DNA of 64,000 bases from Silene latifolia. Lineage: Eukaryota; Streptophyta; Magnoliopsida; Caryophyllales; Caryophyllaceae. The stretch lies in assembly GCF_048544455.1 (NCBI RefSeq), contig NC_133534.1:216237735-216301734 (forward strand). The letters run 5' to 3'. Numbering within the stretch: the first letter of the stretch is position 1; the number at the start of each line of letters is the position of its first letter. Of the stretch, positions 24,901 through 40,100 are shown piece by piece. Under the pieces are notes generated by a model. It saw only the letters and a list, made by a program, of their open reading frames with translations, ran no database searches and was not told the origin of the DNA. The translations under genes were made by a program, and so were the position numbers.

Positions 24901-27900
24901 CACAACGAGTCACAAGGACTAATGAACAAGGACCAATGGTTAAGGCACCTAGCCAGAAGGACTAATGAACAAGGACAAAAGGTTAGCTTAACAACTCACC
25001 TTTATAAATAAACAAGGACAAATGGTTCACACAACGAGTCACAAGGGCTAATGAACAAGGAAAAATGGTTCACACAACGAGTCACATGGCCTATCAAACA
25101 AGTACAATTGTTTTAACACAACGAGTCACAAGGATTAATGAATAAGGACAAATGGTTTAAACAACGAGTCACAAGGACTAATGAACAAGGACAAACGGTT
25201 CACACAACGAGTCACATGGTCTAATGAACAAGTACAATTGTTTAACACAACGACTCACAAGGACTAAAGAACAAGGACAAATGGTTCACACAACGAGTCA
25301 CAAGGACTAATGAAAAAGGACCAATGGTTAGGGAACCTAGCGAGGAAGGACTAATGAACAAGGAAAAAGGTTAGCACAACAAGTCACATTTATTAATAAA
25401 CAAGGACAAATGGTTCACACAACGAGTCACAAGGGCTAATGAACAAGGACAAATGGTTCACACAACGAGTCACATGGACTATCAAACAACTACAACTGTT
25501 TTAACACAACGAGTCACAAGGATTAATGAATAACGACAAATGGTTTAAACAACGAGTCATAAGGACTAATGAAGAAGGGCAAACGGTTCACACAACGAGT
25601 CACATGGACTAATGAACAAGTACAATTGTTTAACACAACGACTCACAAGGACTAATGAACAAAGATAAATGGTTTACACAACGAGTCACATGGACTAATG
25701 AACAAGGACAAATGTTTCACACAACGAGTCACGTGGACTAATGAATAAGTACAATTGTTTAACGCAACGAGTCACAAGGACTAATGAACAAGGATAAATT
25801 GTTCACACAACGAGTCACAAGGACTAACAAACAAGGACAAATGGTTCACACAAAGAGTCACATGGACTAATGAACAAGTACAATTGTTTAACACGACGAC
25901 TCATAAGGACGAATTAACAAGGATAAATTGTTTAACACAACGAGACACAAGGACTAATGAACAAGGACAAATGGTTCACACAACGAGTCACATGGACTAA
26001 TGAACAAGTACAATTGTTTAACACAACAAGACACAAGGACTCATGAACAAGGGCAAATAGTTCACACAACGAGTCACATGGACTAATGAACAAGTACAAT
26101 TATTTTAACACAACGAGTCACAAGGACTAATGACTAAGGACAAATGGATTACACAACGAGTCACAAGGACTAATGAACAAGGACATATGGTTCACAATAA
26201 AAGTCATATGGACTATTGAACAAGTACAATTGTTTTAACACAACGAATCACAAGGATTAATGAACAAGGACAAATGGTTTAAACAACGAGTCACAAGGAC
26301 TAATGAACAAGGACAAATGGTTCCCATAACGAGTCACTTGGACTAATGAACAAGGATAAATTGTTTAACACAACGACTCACAAGGACTAATGAACAAGGA
26401 TAAATGTTTACACAACGAATCACATGGACTAATGAATAAGGACAAATGGTTCACACAACGAGTCACGTGGACTAATGAAAAAGTACAATTGTTTAATACA
26501 ACGAGTCACAAGGACTAACGAACAAGGACAAATGGTTCACACAACGAGTCACATTAATTAATAAACAAGGACAAATGGTTCACACAACGAGTCACAAGGA
26601 CTAACGAACAAGGACAAATGATTCACACAACGAGTCGCATGGACTAATGAACAAGTACAATTGTTTAACACAACGGCTCATAAGGACTAATGAACAAGGA
26701 TAAATTGTTTACACAACGAGTCACAAGGACTAATGAACAAGGACAAATGGTTCACACAACGAGTCACATGGACTCATGAACAAGTACAATTGTTTAACAC
26801 AACGAGACACAATGACTAATGAACAAGGACAAATGGTTCACACAACGAGTCACAAGGACTAATGAACAAGGACCAATGGTTAAGGCACCTAGCCAGAAGG
26901 ACTAATGAACAAGGACAAAAGGTTAGCTTAACAACTCACCTTTATAAATAAACAAGGACAAATGGTTCACACAACGAGTCACAAGGGCTAATGAACAAGG
27001 AAAAATGGTTCACACAACGAGTCACATGGCCTATCAAACAAGTACAATTGTTTTAACACAACGAGTCACAAGGATTAATGAATAAGGACAAATGGTTTAA
27101 ACAACGAGTCACAAGGACTAATGAACAAGGACAAACGGTTCACAGAACGAGTCACATGGTCTAATGAACAAGTACAATTGTTTAACACAACGACTCACAA
27201 GGACTAAAGAACAAGGACAAATGGTTCACACAACGAGTCACAAGGACTAATGAAAAAGGACCAATGGTTAGGGAACCTAGCCAGAAGGACTAATGAACAA
27301 GGAAAAAAGGTTAGCACAACAAGTCACATTTATTAATAAACAAGGACAAATGGTTCACACAACGAGTCACAAGGGCTAATGAACAAGGACAAATGGTTCA
27401 CACAACGAGTCACATTGACTATCAAACAACTACAACTGTTTTAACACAACGAGTCACAAGGATTAATGAATAACGACAAATGGTTTAAACAACGAGTCAT
27501 AAGGACTAATGAAGAAGGGCAAACGGTTCACACAACGAGTCACATGGACTAATGAACAAGTAAAATTGTTTAACACAACGACTCACAAGGACTAATGAAC
27601 AAGGATAAATGGTTTACACAACGAGTCACATGGACTAATGAACAAGGACAAATGTTTCACACAACGAGTCACGGGGACTAATGAATAAGTACAATTGTTT
27701 AACGCAACGAGTCACAAGGACTAATGAACAAGGATAAATGGTTCACACAACGAGTCACAAGGACTAACAAACAAGGACAAATGGTTCACACAAAGAGTCA
27801 CATGGACTAATGAACAAGTACAATTGTTTAACACGACGACTCATAAGGACGAATTAACAAGGATAAATTGTTTAACACAACGAGACACAAGGACTAATGA

Positions 27901-28400
27901 ACAAGGACAAATAGTTCACACAACGAGTCACATGGACTAATGAACAAGTACAATTGTTTAACACAACAAGACACAAGGACTAATGAACAAGGGCAAATAG
28001 TTCACACAACGAGTCACATGGACTAATGAACAAGTACAATTATTTTAACACAACGAGTCACAAGGACTAATGACTAAGGACAAATGGATTACACAACGAG
28101 TCACAAGGACTAATGAACAAGGACATATGGTTCACAATAAAAGTCATATGGACTATTGAACAAGTACAATTGTTTTAACACAACGAATCACAAGGATTAA
28201 TGAACAAGGACAAATGGTTTAAACAACGAGTCACAAGGACTAATGAACAAGGACAAATGGTTCCCATAACGAGTCACTTGGACTAATGAACAAGTACAAT
28301 TGTTTAACACAACGACTCACAAGGACTAATGAACAAGGATAAATGTTTACACAACGAATCACATGGACTAATGAATAAGGACAAATGGTTCACACAACGA
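21500..28400 (+). repeat. ~1.94-kb higher-order repeat, three to four tandem copies
   Basis: The rare variant TACAACTG occurs at 21741, 23560, 25491 and 27431, giving spacings of 1819, 1931 and 1940 bp. The equally rare GTTAGCTTAACAACTCAC occurs at 23041, 24982 and 26922 (1941 and 1940 bp). The last two copies share private changes, for example AACTCACCTTTATAA and GGTTAGGGAACC, so they are the most recent pair. The first unit is shorter by about 120 bp, close to three monomers. Confidence 0.85.
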
Positions 28401-28679
28401 GTCACGTGGACTAATGAAAAAGTACAATTGTTTAACACAACGAGTCACAAGGACTAACGAACAAGGACAAATGGTTCACACAACGAGTCACATTAATTAA
28501 TAAACAAGGACAAATGGTTCACACAGCGAGTCACAAGGACTAACGAACAAGGACAAATGATTCACAAAACGAGTCACATGGACTAATGAACAAGTACAAT
28601 TGTTTAACACAACGGCTCATAAGGACTAATGAACAAGGATAAATTGTTTACACAACGAGTCACAAGGACTAATGAACAA

Positions 28680-31600
28680 GGACAAATGGTTCACACAACG
28701 AGTCACATGGACTAATGAACAAGTACAATTATTTAACACAATGAGACACAAGGACTAATGAACAAGGACAAATGGTTCACACAACGAGTCACAAAGACTA
28801 ATGAACAAGGACCAATGGTTAAGGCACCTAGCCAGAAGGACTAATGAACAAGGACAAAAGGTTAGCACAACATGTCACATTTATAAATAAACAAGGACAA
28901 ATGGTTCACACAACGAGTCACAAGGGCTAATGAACAAGGAAAAATGGTTCACACAGCGAGTCACATGGACTATCAAACAAGTACAATTGTTTTATCACAA
29001 CGAGTCACAAGGATTAATGAATAAGGACAAATGGTTTAAACAACGAGTCACAAGGACTAATGAACAAGGACAAACGGTTCACACAACGAGTCACTTGGTA
29101 TAATGAACAAGTAAAATTGTTTAACACAACGACTCACAAGGACTAATGAACAAGGATAAATGGTTTACACAACGAGTCACATGGACTAATGAACAAGGAC
29201 AAATGGTTCACACAACGAGTCACGTGGAATAATGAATAAGTTCAATTGTTCAACAGAACGAGTCACAAGGACTAATGAACAAGGATAAATGGTTCACACA
29301 ACGAGTCACGTTTATTAATAACCAAGGACAAATGGTTCACACAACGAGTCACAAGGGCTAATGAACAAGGACAAATGGTTCACACAACGAGCCACATGGA
29401 CTAACTAACAAGTACAATTGTTTAACACAACGGCTCATAAGGACTAATGAACAAGGATAAAGTGTTTACACAACGAGTCACAAGGACTAATGAACAAGGA
29501 CAAATGGTTCACACAACGAGTCACATGGACTAATGAACAAGTACAATTATTTAACACAATGAGACACAAGGACTAATGAACAAGGACAAATGGTTCACAC
29601 AACGAGTCACAAGGACTAATGAACAAGGACCAATGGTTAAGGCACCTAGCCAGAAGGACTAATGAACAAGGACAAAAGGTTAGCACAACAAGTCACATTT
29701 ATAAATAAACAAGGACAAATGGTTCACACAACGAGTCACAAGGGCTAATGAACAAGAAGATAGTTCACACAGCGAGTCACATGGACTATCAAACAAGTAC
29801 AATTGTTTTAACACAACGAGTCACAAGGATTAATGAATAAGGACAAATGGTTTAAACAACGAGTCACAAGGACTAATGAACAAGGACAAATGGTTCACAC
29901 ACGAGTCACATGGTCTAATGAACAAGTAAAATTGTTTAACACAACGACTCACAAGGACTAATGAACAAGGATAAATGGTTTACACAACGAGTCATATGGA
30001 CTAATGAACAAGGACAAATGGTTCACACAACGAGTCACGTGGACTAATGAATAAGTACAATTATTTAACAGAACGAGTCACAACGACTAATGAACAAGGA
30101 TAAATGGTTCACACAACGAGTCACGTTTATTAATAAACAAGGACAAATGGTTCACACAACGAGTCACAAGGGCTAATGAACAAGGACAAATGGTTCACAC
30201 AACGAGTCACATGGACTAATGAACAAGTACAATTATTTAACACAATGAGACACAAGGACTAATGAACAAGGACAAATGGTTCACACAACGAGTCACAAAG
30301 ACTAATGAACAAGGACCAATGGTTAAGGCACCTAGCCAGAAGGACTAATGAACAAGGACAAAAGGTTAGCACAACATGTCACATTTATAAATAAACAAGG
30401 ACAAATGGTTCACACAACGAGTCACAAGGGCTAATGAACAAGGAAAAATGGTTCACACAGCGAGTCACATGGACTATCAAACAAGTACAATTGTTTTATC
30501 ACAACGAGTCACAAGGATTAATGAATAAGGACAAATGGTTTAAACAACGAGTCACAAGGACTAATGAACAAGGACAAACGGTTCACACAACGAGTCACTT
30601 GGTATAATGAACAAGTAAAATTGTTTAACACAACGACTCACAAGGACTAATGAACAAGGATAAATGGTTTACACAACGAGTCACATGGACTAATGAAAGA
30701 GGACAAATGGTTCACACAACGAGTCACGTGGAATAATGAATAAGTTCAATTGTTCAATGTAAGCGAGTCACAAGGACTAATGAACAAGGATAAATGGTTC
30801 ACACAACGAGTCACGTTTATTAATAACCAAGGACAAATGGTTCACACAACGAGTCACAAGGGCTAATGAACAAGGACAAATGGTTCACACAACGAGCCAC
30901 ATGGACTAACTAACAAGTACAATTGTTTAACACAACGGCTCATAAGGACTAATGAACAAGGATAAATTGTTTACACAACGAGTCACAAGGACTAATGAAC
31001 AAGGACAAATGGTTCACACAACGAGTCACATGGACTAATGAACAAGTACAATTATTTAACACAATGAGACACAAGGACTAATGAACAAGGACAAATGGTT
31101 CACACAACGAGTCACAAGGACTAATGAACAAGGACCAATGGTTAAGGCACCTAGCCAGAAGGACTAATGAACAAGGACAAAAGGTTAGCACAACAAGTCA
31201 CATTTATAAATAAACAAGGACAAATGGTTTACACAACGAGTCACAAGGGCTAATGAACAAGAAGATGGTTCACACAGCGAGTCACATGGACTATCAAACA
31301 AGTACAATTGTTTTAACACAACGAGTCACAAGGATTAATGAATAAGGACAAATGGTTTAAACAACGAGTCACAAGGACTAATGAACAAGGACAAACGGTT
31401 CACACACGAGTCACATGGTCTAATGAACAAGTAAAATTGTTTAACACAACGACTCACAAGGACTAATGAACAAGGATAAATGGTTTACACAACGAGTCAC
31501 ATGGACTAATGAACAAGGACAAATGGTTCACACAACGAGTCACGTGGACTAATGGATAAGTACAATTATTTAACAGAACGAGTCACAACGACTAATGAAC

Positions 31601-31700
31601 AAGGATAAATGGTTCACACAACGAGTCACGTTTATTAATAAACAAGGACAAATGGTTCACACAACGAGTCACAAGGGCTAATGAACAAGGACAAATGGTT
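28680..31700 (+). repeat. ~1.50-kb tandem duplication
   Basis: The markers at 28825 and 29643 recur at 30329 and 31148 (1504 and 1505 bp). A private variant, TTAATAACCAAGG, occurs near 29315 and again near 30819. The related block at 47.8-49.3 kb holds only one copy, so this duplication arose after that block was copied, or was lost from it. Confidence 0.8.
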
Positions 31701-34199
31701 CACACAACGAGCCACATGGACTAATTAACAAGTACAATTGTTTTAACACAAGGATTAATGAACAAGGACAAATGGTTCACACAACGAGTCACAAGGGCTA
31801 ATGAACAAGGACAAATGGTTCACACAACGAGCCACATGGACTAATTAACATGTACAATTTTTTTAACACAAGGATTAATTAACAAGGACAAATGGTTTAC
31901 ACAACGAGTCACAAGAACTAACGAACAAGGACAAATGGTTCATACAACGAGTCAAATGGACTAATGAACAAGTACAATTGTTTAACACAACGGCTCATAA
32001 GGACTAATAAACAAGGATAAATTGTTTACACAACGAGTCACAAGGACTAATGAACAAGGTCAAATGGTTCACACAATGAGTCACATGGACTAATGAACAA
32101 GTACATTTTTTAACACAACGAGACACAAGGACTAATGAACAAGGACAAATGGTTCACACAACGAGTCACAAGGACAAATGAACAAGGACCAATGGTTAAG
32201 GCACCTAGTTAGAAGGACTAATGAACAAGGATAAAAGGTTAGCACAACAAGTCACATTTATTAATAAACAAGGACAAATGGTTCACACAACGAGTAACAA
32301 GGGCTAATGAACAAGGACAATGGTTCACACAACGAGTCACATGGACTATCAAACAAGTACAAATGTTTTAACACAACGAGTCACAAGGATTAATGAATAA
32401 GGACAAAGGGTTTAAACAACGTGTCACAAGGGCTAATGAAGAAGGGCAAACGGTTCACACAACGAGTCACATGGACTAATGAACAAGTACAATTGTTTAA
32501 CACAACGACTCACAAGGACTAATGAACAAGGATAAATGGTTTACACAACGAGTCACATGGACTAATGAACAAGGACAAATGTTTCACACAACGAGTCACG
32601 TGGACTAATGAATAAGTACAATTGTTTAACGCAACGAGTCACAAGGACTAACGAACATGGACAAATGGTTCACACAACGAGTCACAAGGACTAATGAACA
32701 AGGACGAATGGTTAAGGCACCTAGCCAGAAGGACTAATGAACAAGGACAAAAGGTTAGCACAACAAGTCACATTTATAAATAAACAAGGACAAATGGTTT
32801 ACACAACGAGTCACAAGGGCTAATGAACAAGGAAAAATGGTTCACACAGCGAGTCACATGGACTATCAAACAAGTACAATTGTTTTAACACAACGAGTCA
32901 CAAGGATTAATGAATAAGGACAAATGGTTTAAACAACGAGTCACAAGGACTAATGAACAAGGACAAACGGTTCACACAACGAGTCACATGGTCTAATGAA
33001 CAAGTAAAATTGTTTAACACAACGACTCACAAGGACTAATGAACAAGGATAAATGGTTTACACAACGAGTCACATGGACTAATGAACAAGGACAAATGGT
33101 TCACACAACCAGTCACGTGGACTAATGAATAATTACAATTGTTTAACAGAACGAGTCACAAGGACTAATGAACAAGGATAAATGGTTCACACAACGAGTC
33201 ACGTTTATTAATAAACAAGGACAAATGGTTCACACAACGAGTCACAAGGGCTAATGAACAAGGACAAATGGTTTACACAACGAGCCACATGGACTAATTA
33301 ACAAGTACAATTGTTTTAACACAAGGATTAATGAACAAGGACAAATGGTTCACACAACGAGTCACAAGGGCTAATGATTAAGGACAAATGGTTCACACAA
33401 CGAGCCACACGGACTAATTAACAAGTATAATTATTTTAACACAAGGATTAATTAACAAGGACAAATGGTTTACACAACGAGTCACAAGGACTAACGAACA
33501 AGGACAAATGGTTCACACAACGAGTCAAATGGACTAATGAACAAGTACAATTGTTTAACACAACGGCTAATAAGGACTAATGAACAAGGATAAATTGTTT
33601 ACACAACGAGTCACGTGGACTAATGAATAAGTACAATTGTTTAACGCAACGAGTCACAAGGACTAATGAACAAGGATAAATGGTTCACACAACGAGTCAC
33701 AAGGACTAACAAATAAGGACAAATGGTTCACACAAAGAGTCACATGGACTAATGAACAAGGACAATTGTTTAACACGACGACTCATAAGGACAAATTAAC
33801 AAGGATAAATTGTTAAACACAACGAGACACAAGGACTAATGAACAAGGACAAATGGTTCACACAACGAGTCACATGGACTAATGAACAAGTACAATTGTT
33901 TAACACAACAAGACACAAGGACTAATGAACAAGGACAAATAGTTCACACAACGAGTCACATGGACTAATGAACAAGTACAATTATTTTAACACAACGAGT
34001 CACAAGGACTAATGACTAAGGACAAATGGATTACACAACGAGTCACAAGGACTAATGAACAAGGACAAATGGTTCACACAAAAAGTCATATGGACTATTG
34101 AACAAGTACAATTGTTTTAACACAATGACTCACAAGGATTAATGAACAAGGACAAATGGTTTAAACAACGAGTCACAAAGACTAATGAACAAGGACAAA

Positions 34200-37100
34200 T
34201 GGTTCCCATAACGAGTCACATGGACTAATGAATAAGTACAATTGTTTAACACAACGACTCACAAGGACTAATGAACAAGGATAAATGTTTACACAACGAA
34301 TCACATGGACTAATGGATAAGGACAAATGGTTCACACAACGAGTCACGTGGACTAATGAAAAAGTACAATTGTTTAACACAACGAGTCACAAGGACTAAC
34401 GAACAAGGACAAATGGTTCACACAACGAGTCACATTAATTAATAAACAAGGACAAATGGTTCACACAACGAGTCACAAGGACTAACGAACAAGGACAAAT
34501 GATTCACACAATGAGTCACATGAACTAATGATCAAGTACAATTGTTTAACACAACGGCTCGTAAGGACTAATGAACAAGGATAAATTGTTTACACAACGA
34601 GTCACAAGGACTAATGAACAAGGATAAATGGTTCACACAACGAGTCACATGGACTAATGAACAAGTACAATTATTTAACACAATGAGACACAAGGACTAA
34701 TGAACAAGGACAAATGGTTCACACAACGAGTCACAAGGACTAATGAACAAGGACCAATGGTTAAGGCACCTAGCCAGGAGGACTAATGAACAAGGACAAA
34801 AGGTTAGCACAACAAGTCACATTTATAAATAAACAAGGACAAATGGTTCACACAACGAGTCACAAGGGCTAATAAACAAGGAAAAATGGTTCACACAGCG
34901 AGTCACATGGACTATTAAACAAGTACAATTGTTTTAACACAACGAGTCACAAGGATTAATGAATAAGGACAAATGGTTTAAACAACGAGTCACAAGGACT
35001 ATGAACAAGGACAAACGGTTCACACAACGAGTCACATGGTCTAATGAACAAGTAAAATTGTTTAACACAACGACTCACAAGGACTAATGAACAAGGATAA
35101 ATGGTTTACACAACGAGTCACATGGACTAATGAACAAGGACAAATGGTTCACACAACGAGTCACGTGGACTAATGAATAAGTACAATTGTTTAATGCAAC
35201 GAGTCACAAGGACTAATGAACAAGGATAAATGATTCACACAACGAGTCACGTTTATTAATAAACAAGGACAAATGTTTCACACAACGAGTCACAAGGGCT
35301 AATGAACAAGGACAAATGGTTCACACAACGAGCCACATGGACTAATTAACAAGTACAATTGGTTTAACACAACGATTAATGAACAAGGACAATTGGTTTA
35401 CACAACGAGCCACAAGGACAAACGAACAAGGACAAATGGTTCACACAACGAGTCACATGGACTAATGATTAAGTACAATTGTTTAACACAACGACTCATA
35501 AGGACTAATGAACAAGGATAATTTGTTTACACAACGAGTCACAAAGACTAATGAACAAGGTCAAATGGTTCACAAAACGAGTCATATGGACTAATGAGCA
35601 AGTACAATTTTTTAACACAACGAGACACAAGGACTAATGAACAAGGACAAATAGTTCACACAACGAGTCACAAGGACTAATGAACAAGAACCAATGGTTA
35701 AGTCACCTAGTCAGAAGGACTAATGAACAAGGACAAAAGGTTAGCACAACAAGTCACATTTATTAATAAACAAGGACAAATGGTTCACACAACGAGTAAC
35801 AAGGGCTAATGAACAAGGACAATGGTTCACACAACGAGTCACATGGACTATCAAACAAGTACAATTGTTTTAACACAACGAGTCACAAGGATTAATGAAT
35901 AAGGACAAAGGGTTTAAACAACGAGTCACAAGGGCTAATGAAGAAGGGCAAACGATTCACACAACGAGTCACATGGACTAATGAACAAGTACAATTGTTT
36001 AACACAACGAGTCACAAGGACTAATGAACAAGGATAAATGGTTTACACAACGAGTCACATGGACTAATGAACAAGGACAAATGTTTCACACAACGAGTCA
36101 CGTGGACTAATGAATAAGTACAATTGTTTAACGCAACGAGTCACAAGGACTAATGAACAAGAATAAATGGTTCACACAACGAGTCACAAGGACTAACAAA
36201 TAAGGACAAATGGTTCACACAAAGAGTCACATGGACTAATGAACAAGGACAATTGTTTAACACGACGACTCATAAGGACTAATTAACAAGGATAAATTGT
36301 TTAACACAACGAGACACAAGGACTAATGAACAAGGACAAATGGTTCACACAACGAGTCACATGGACTAATGAACAAGTACAATTGTTTAACACAACAAGA
36401 CACAAGGACTAATGAACAAGGACAAATAGTTCACACAACGAGTCACATGGACTAATGAACAAGGACAAATGTTTCACACAACGAGTCACGTGGACTAATG
36501 AATAAGTACAATTGTTTAACGCAACGAGTCACAAGGACTAATGAACAAGAATAAATGGTTCACACAACGAGTCACAAGGACTAACAAATAAGGACAAATG
36601 GTTCACACAAAGAGTCACATGGACTAATGAACAAGGACAATTGTTTAACACGACGACTCATAAGGACTAATTAACAAGGATAAATTGTTTAACACAACGA
36701 GACACAAGGACTAATGAACAAGGACAAATGGTTCACACAACGAGTCACATGGACTAATGAACAAGTACAATTGTTTAACACAACAAGACACAAGGACTAA
36801 TGAACAAGGACAAATAGTTCACACAACGAGTCACATGGACTAATGAACAAGTACAATTATTTTAACACAACGAGTCACAAGGACTAATGACTAAGGACAA
36901 ATGGATTACACAACGAGTCACAAGGACTAATGAACAAGGACAAATGGTTCACAAAAAAAGCCATATGGACTATTGAACAAGTACAATTGTTTTAACACAA
37001 CGACTCACAAGGATTAATTAACAAGGACAAATGGTTTAAACAACGAGTCACAAGGACTAATGAACAAGGACAAATGGTTCCCATAACGAGTCACATGGAC

Positions 37101-40100
37101 AAATGAACAAGTACAATTATTTAACACAACGACTCACAAGGACTAATGAACAAGGATAAATGTTTACACAACGAATCACATGGACTAATGGATAAGGACA
37201 AATGGTTCACACAACGAGTCACGTAGACTAATGAAAAAGTACAATTGTTTAACACAACGAGTCACAAGGACTAATGAACAAGGACAAATGGTTCACACAA
37301 CGAGTCACATTAATTAATAAACAAGGACAAATGGTTCACACAACGAGTCACAAGGACTAACGAACAAGGACAAATGATTCACACAATGAGTCACATGAAC
37401 TAATGATCAAGTACAATTGTTTAACACAACGGCTCGTAAGGACTAATGAACAAGGATAAATTGTTTACACAACGAGTCACAAGGACTAATGAACAAGGAT
37501 AAATGGTTCACACAACGAGTCACATGGACTAATGAACAAGTACAATTATTTAACACAATGAGACACAAGGACTAATGAACAAGGACAAAAGGTTCACACA
37601 ACGAGTCACAAGGACTAATGAACAAGGACCAATGGTTAAGGCACCTAGCCAGAAGGACTAATGAACAAGGACAAAAGGTTAGCACAACAAGTCACATTTA
37701 TAAATAAACAAGGACAAATGGTTCACACAACGAGTCACAAGGGCTAATAAACAAGGAAAAATGGTTCACACAGCGAGTCACATGGACTATCAAACAAGTA
37801 CAATTGTTTTAACACAACGAGTCACAAGGATTAATGAATAATGACAAATGGTTTAAACAACGAGTCACAAGGACTAATGAACAAGGACAAACGGTTCACA
37901 CAACGAGTCACATGGTCTAATGAACAAGTAATATTGTTTAACACAACGACTCACAAGGACTAATGAACAAGGATAAATGGTTTACACAACGAGTCACATG
38001 GACTAATGAACAAGGACAAATGGTTCACACAACGAGTCACGTGGACTAATGAATACGTACAATTGTTTAACAGAACGAGTCACAAGGACTAATGAACAAG
38101 GATAAATGATTCACACAACGAGTCACGTTTATTAATAAACAAGGACAAATGGTTCACACAACGAGTCACAAGGGCTAATGAACAAGGACAAATGGTTCAC
38201 ACAACGAGCCACATGGACTAATTAACAAGTACAATTGTTTTAACACAAGGATTAATGAACAAGGACAAATGGTTCACACAACGAGTCACAAGGGCTAATG
38301 AACAAGGGCAAATGGTTCACACAACGAGCCACATGGACTAATTAACAAGTACAATTGTTTTAACACAAGGATTAATGAACAAGGACAAAGGGTTCACACG
38401 ACGAGTCACAAGGGCTAATGAACAAGAACAAATGGTTCACACAACGAGCCACATGGACTGATTAACATGTACAATTGTTTTAACACAAGGATTAATGAAC
38501 AAGGACAAATGGTTTACACAACGAGTCACAAGGACTAACAAACAAGGACAAATGGTTCACACAAAGAGTCACATGGTCTAATGAACAAGTACAATTGTTT
38601 AACACGACGACTTATAAGGACTAATTAACAAGGATAAATTGTTTAACATAACAAGACACAAGGACTAATGAACAAGGACAAATAGTTCACACAACGAGTC
38701 ACATGGACTAATGAACAAGGACAAATGTTTCACACAACGAGTCACGTGGACTAATGAATAAGTACAATTGTTTAACGCAACGAGTCACAAGGACTAATGA
38801 ACAAGGATAAATGGTTCACACAACGAGTCACAAGGACTAACAAATAAGGACAAATGGTTCACACAAAGAGTCACATGGACTAATGAACAAGGACAATTGT
38901 TTAACACGACGACTCATAAGGACTAATTAACAAGGATAAATTGTTTAACACAACGAGACACAAGGACTAATGAACAAGGACAAATGGTTCACACAACGAG
39001 TCACATGGACTAATGAACAAGGACAAATGGTTCCCATAACGAGTCACATGGACTAATGAATAAGTACAATTGTTTAACACAACGACTCACAAGGACTAAT
39101 GAACAAGGATAAATGTTTACACAACGAATCACATGGACTAATGGATAAGGACAAATGGTTCACACAACGAGTCACGTGGACTAATGAAAAAGTACAATTG
39201 TTTAACACAACGAGTCACAAGGACTAACGAACAAGGACAAATGGTTCACACAACGAGTCACATTAATTAATAAACAAGGACAAATGGTTCACACAACGAG
39301 TCACAAGGACTAACGAACAAGGACAAATGATTCACACAATGAGTCACATGAACTAATGATCAAGTACAATTGTTTAACACAACGGCTCGTAAGGACTAAT
39401 GAACAAGGATAAATTGTTTACACAACGAGTCACAAGGACTAATGAACAAGGATAAATGGTTCACACAACGAGTCACATGGACTAATGAACAAGTACAATT
39501 ATTTAACACAATGAGACACAAGGACTAATGAACAAGGACAAATGGTTCACACAACGAGTCACAAGGACTAATGAACAAGGACCAATGGTTAAGGCACCTA
39601 GCCAGGAGGACTAATGAACAAGGACAAAAGGTTAGCACAACAAGTCACATTTATAAATAAACAAGGACAAATGGTTCACACAACGAGTCACAAGGGCTAA
39701 TAAACAAGGAAAAATGGTTCACACAGCGAGTCACATGGACTATTAAACAAGTACAATTGTTTTAACACAACGAGTCACAAGGATTAATGAATAAGGACAA
39801 ATGGTTTAAACAACGAGTCACAAGGACTATGAACAAGGACAAACGGTTCACACAACGAGTCACATGGTCTAATGAACAAGTAAAATTGTTTAACACAACG
39901 ACTCACAAGGACTAATGAACAAGGATAAATGGTTTACACAACGAGTCACATGGACTAATGAACAAGGACAAATGGTTCACACAACGAGTCACGTGGACTA
40001 ATGAATAAGTACAATTGTTTAACAGAACGAGTCACAAGGACTAATGAACAAGGATAAATGATTCACACAACGAGTCACGTTTATTAATAAACAAGGACAA

